Positions 63,830 to 64,000 of a DNA stretch of 64,000 bases are shown piece after piece. The position numbers and the translations under genes were made by a program. The notes beneath the pieces are model-generated. The model did no database searches. It had not been told where the DNA came from and was given only the letters and a program-made list of their open reading frames with translations. The stretch comes from Actinoplanes solisilvae. Lineage in GTDB: Bacteria > Actinomycetota > Actinomycetes > Mycobacteriales > Micromonosporaceae. The DNA lies in contig NZ_RJAC01000001.1 of NCBI RefSeq assembly GCF_003999975.1, positions 434,001 to 498,000 on the forward strand, given 5' to 3'. Each line of letters starts with the position of its first letter. Within the stretch, counting starts at the first letter, position 1.

Positions 63830-64000
63830 GGAGGCTCCAACCGGCATCGGGGACGAAGGTCGGCGAGTCGACCACGGCGGCTAGTGCGGCGCCGGGGCCG
63901 GAACGCGATGCGGGGGGATCACCCGTGAGGCAACGACCGCGGGCGCGAGTGTGCGCTGCGGTTGTCCGACATTAACCTAGACGACCGATCCGCGGGTAGT

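Overview
The window is chromosomal DNA of a very high-GC actinomycete. Gene content points to Micromonosporaceae and most resembles Actinoplanes, though this is inferred from protein families and not from any marker gene. The supporting features are the fused E2o/E1o 2-oxoglutarate enzyme (kgd), SigK/RskA, an LprG-type lipoprotein, two secreted CBM-GH18 chitinases, Lys/Arg-poor but Ala/Gly/Pro-rich proteins, frequent GTG starts and ATGA/GTGA overlaps. I found no rRNA, tRNA, CRISPR array, prophage or intact insertion sequence. Nearly all strong genes have long antisense 'shadow' frames because of the base composition, and these are left out.

Layout. 1-1.8 kb: a small accessory-looking patch with a truncated SipW-type signal peptidase, its likely TasA/camelysin-like substrate and a PIN-domain toxin module. 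1.8-9 kb: a membrane Ser/Thr kinase, a CocE-type acylase, a beta-lactamase-fold hydrolase with an NTF2-like partner, a VOC protein and a small alpha/beta hydrolase. 9-18 kb: a TetR-regulated 14-TM drug exporter with a clear operator, a YnfA-like protein, a STAS antagonist, an AraC regulator followed by 44-bp-period repeats, sigK-rskA, a Gfo/Idh/MocA oxidoreductase and two small membrane proteins. 18-24 kb: an SDR, a YgiB-like lipoprotein and a YgiC-like ATP-grasp ligase on one strand, then a PadR-led operon ending in a GH13 enzyme.

24-34 kb: two chitinases of the same architecture sharing a promoter motif, a GCS2-type ligase coupled to a CoA-disulfide-reductase-like flavoprotein, a polysaccharide deacetylase, Nei2, and a patatin/acyltransferase pair. 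34-41 kb: an LprG-like lipoprotein, an FHA protein, an IS30 transposase remnant, the ddaH-rocD methylarginine/ornithine operon, a lone clpP and two unusual small proteins. 41-50 kb: a 1046-residue membrane protein built on an M50 peptidase scaffold whose zinc motif is destroyed, fused to two cNMP-like domains. It is followed by an HtrA protease, a PhoR/PhoP-like two-component system with a PhoP-box-like direct repeat, and an olsB-olsA-like ornithine-lipid pair. 50-64 kb: a hotdog-type protein, an ABC transporter, kgd with a UUCG-capped terminator, pta-ackA, a lipoprotein hydrolase preceded by 13-bp tandem repeats, a zinc-less MDR reductase and malic enzyme.

Functional themes are envelope and lipid remodelling (patatin, three acyltransferases, LprG-like protein, deacetylase, HtrA), chitin use, and central carbon overflow (Kgd, Pta-AckA, malic enzyme). 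The most novel-looking object is the pseudo-M50/cNMP fusion. The YgiBC-like module and the GCS2/CoADR-like pair are the next most interesting.
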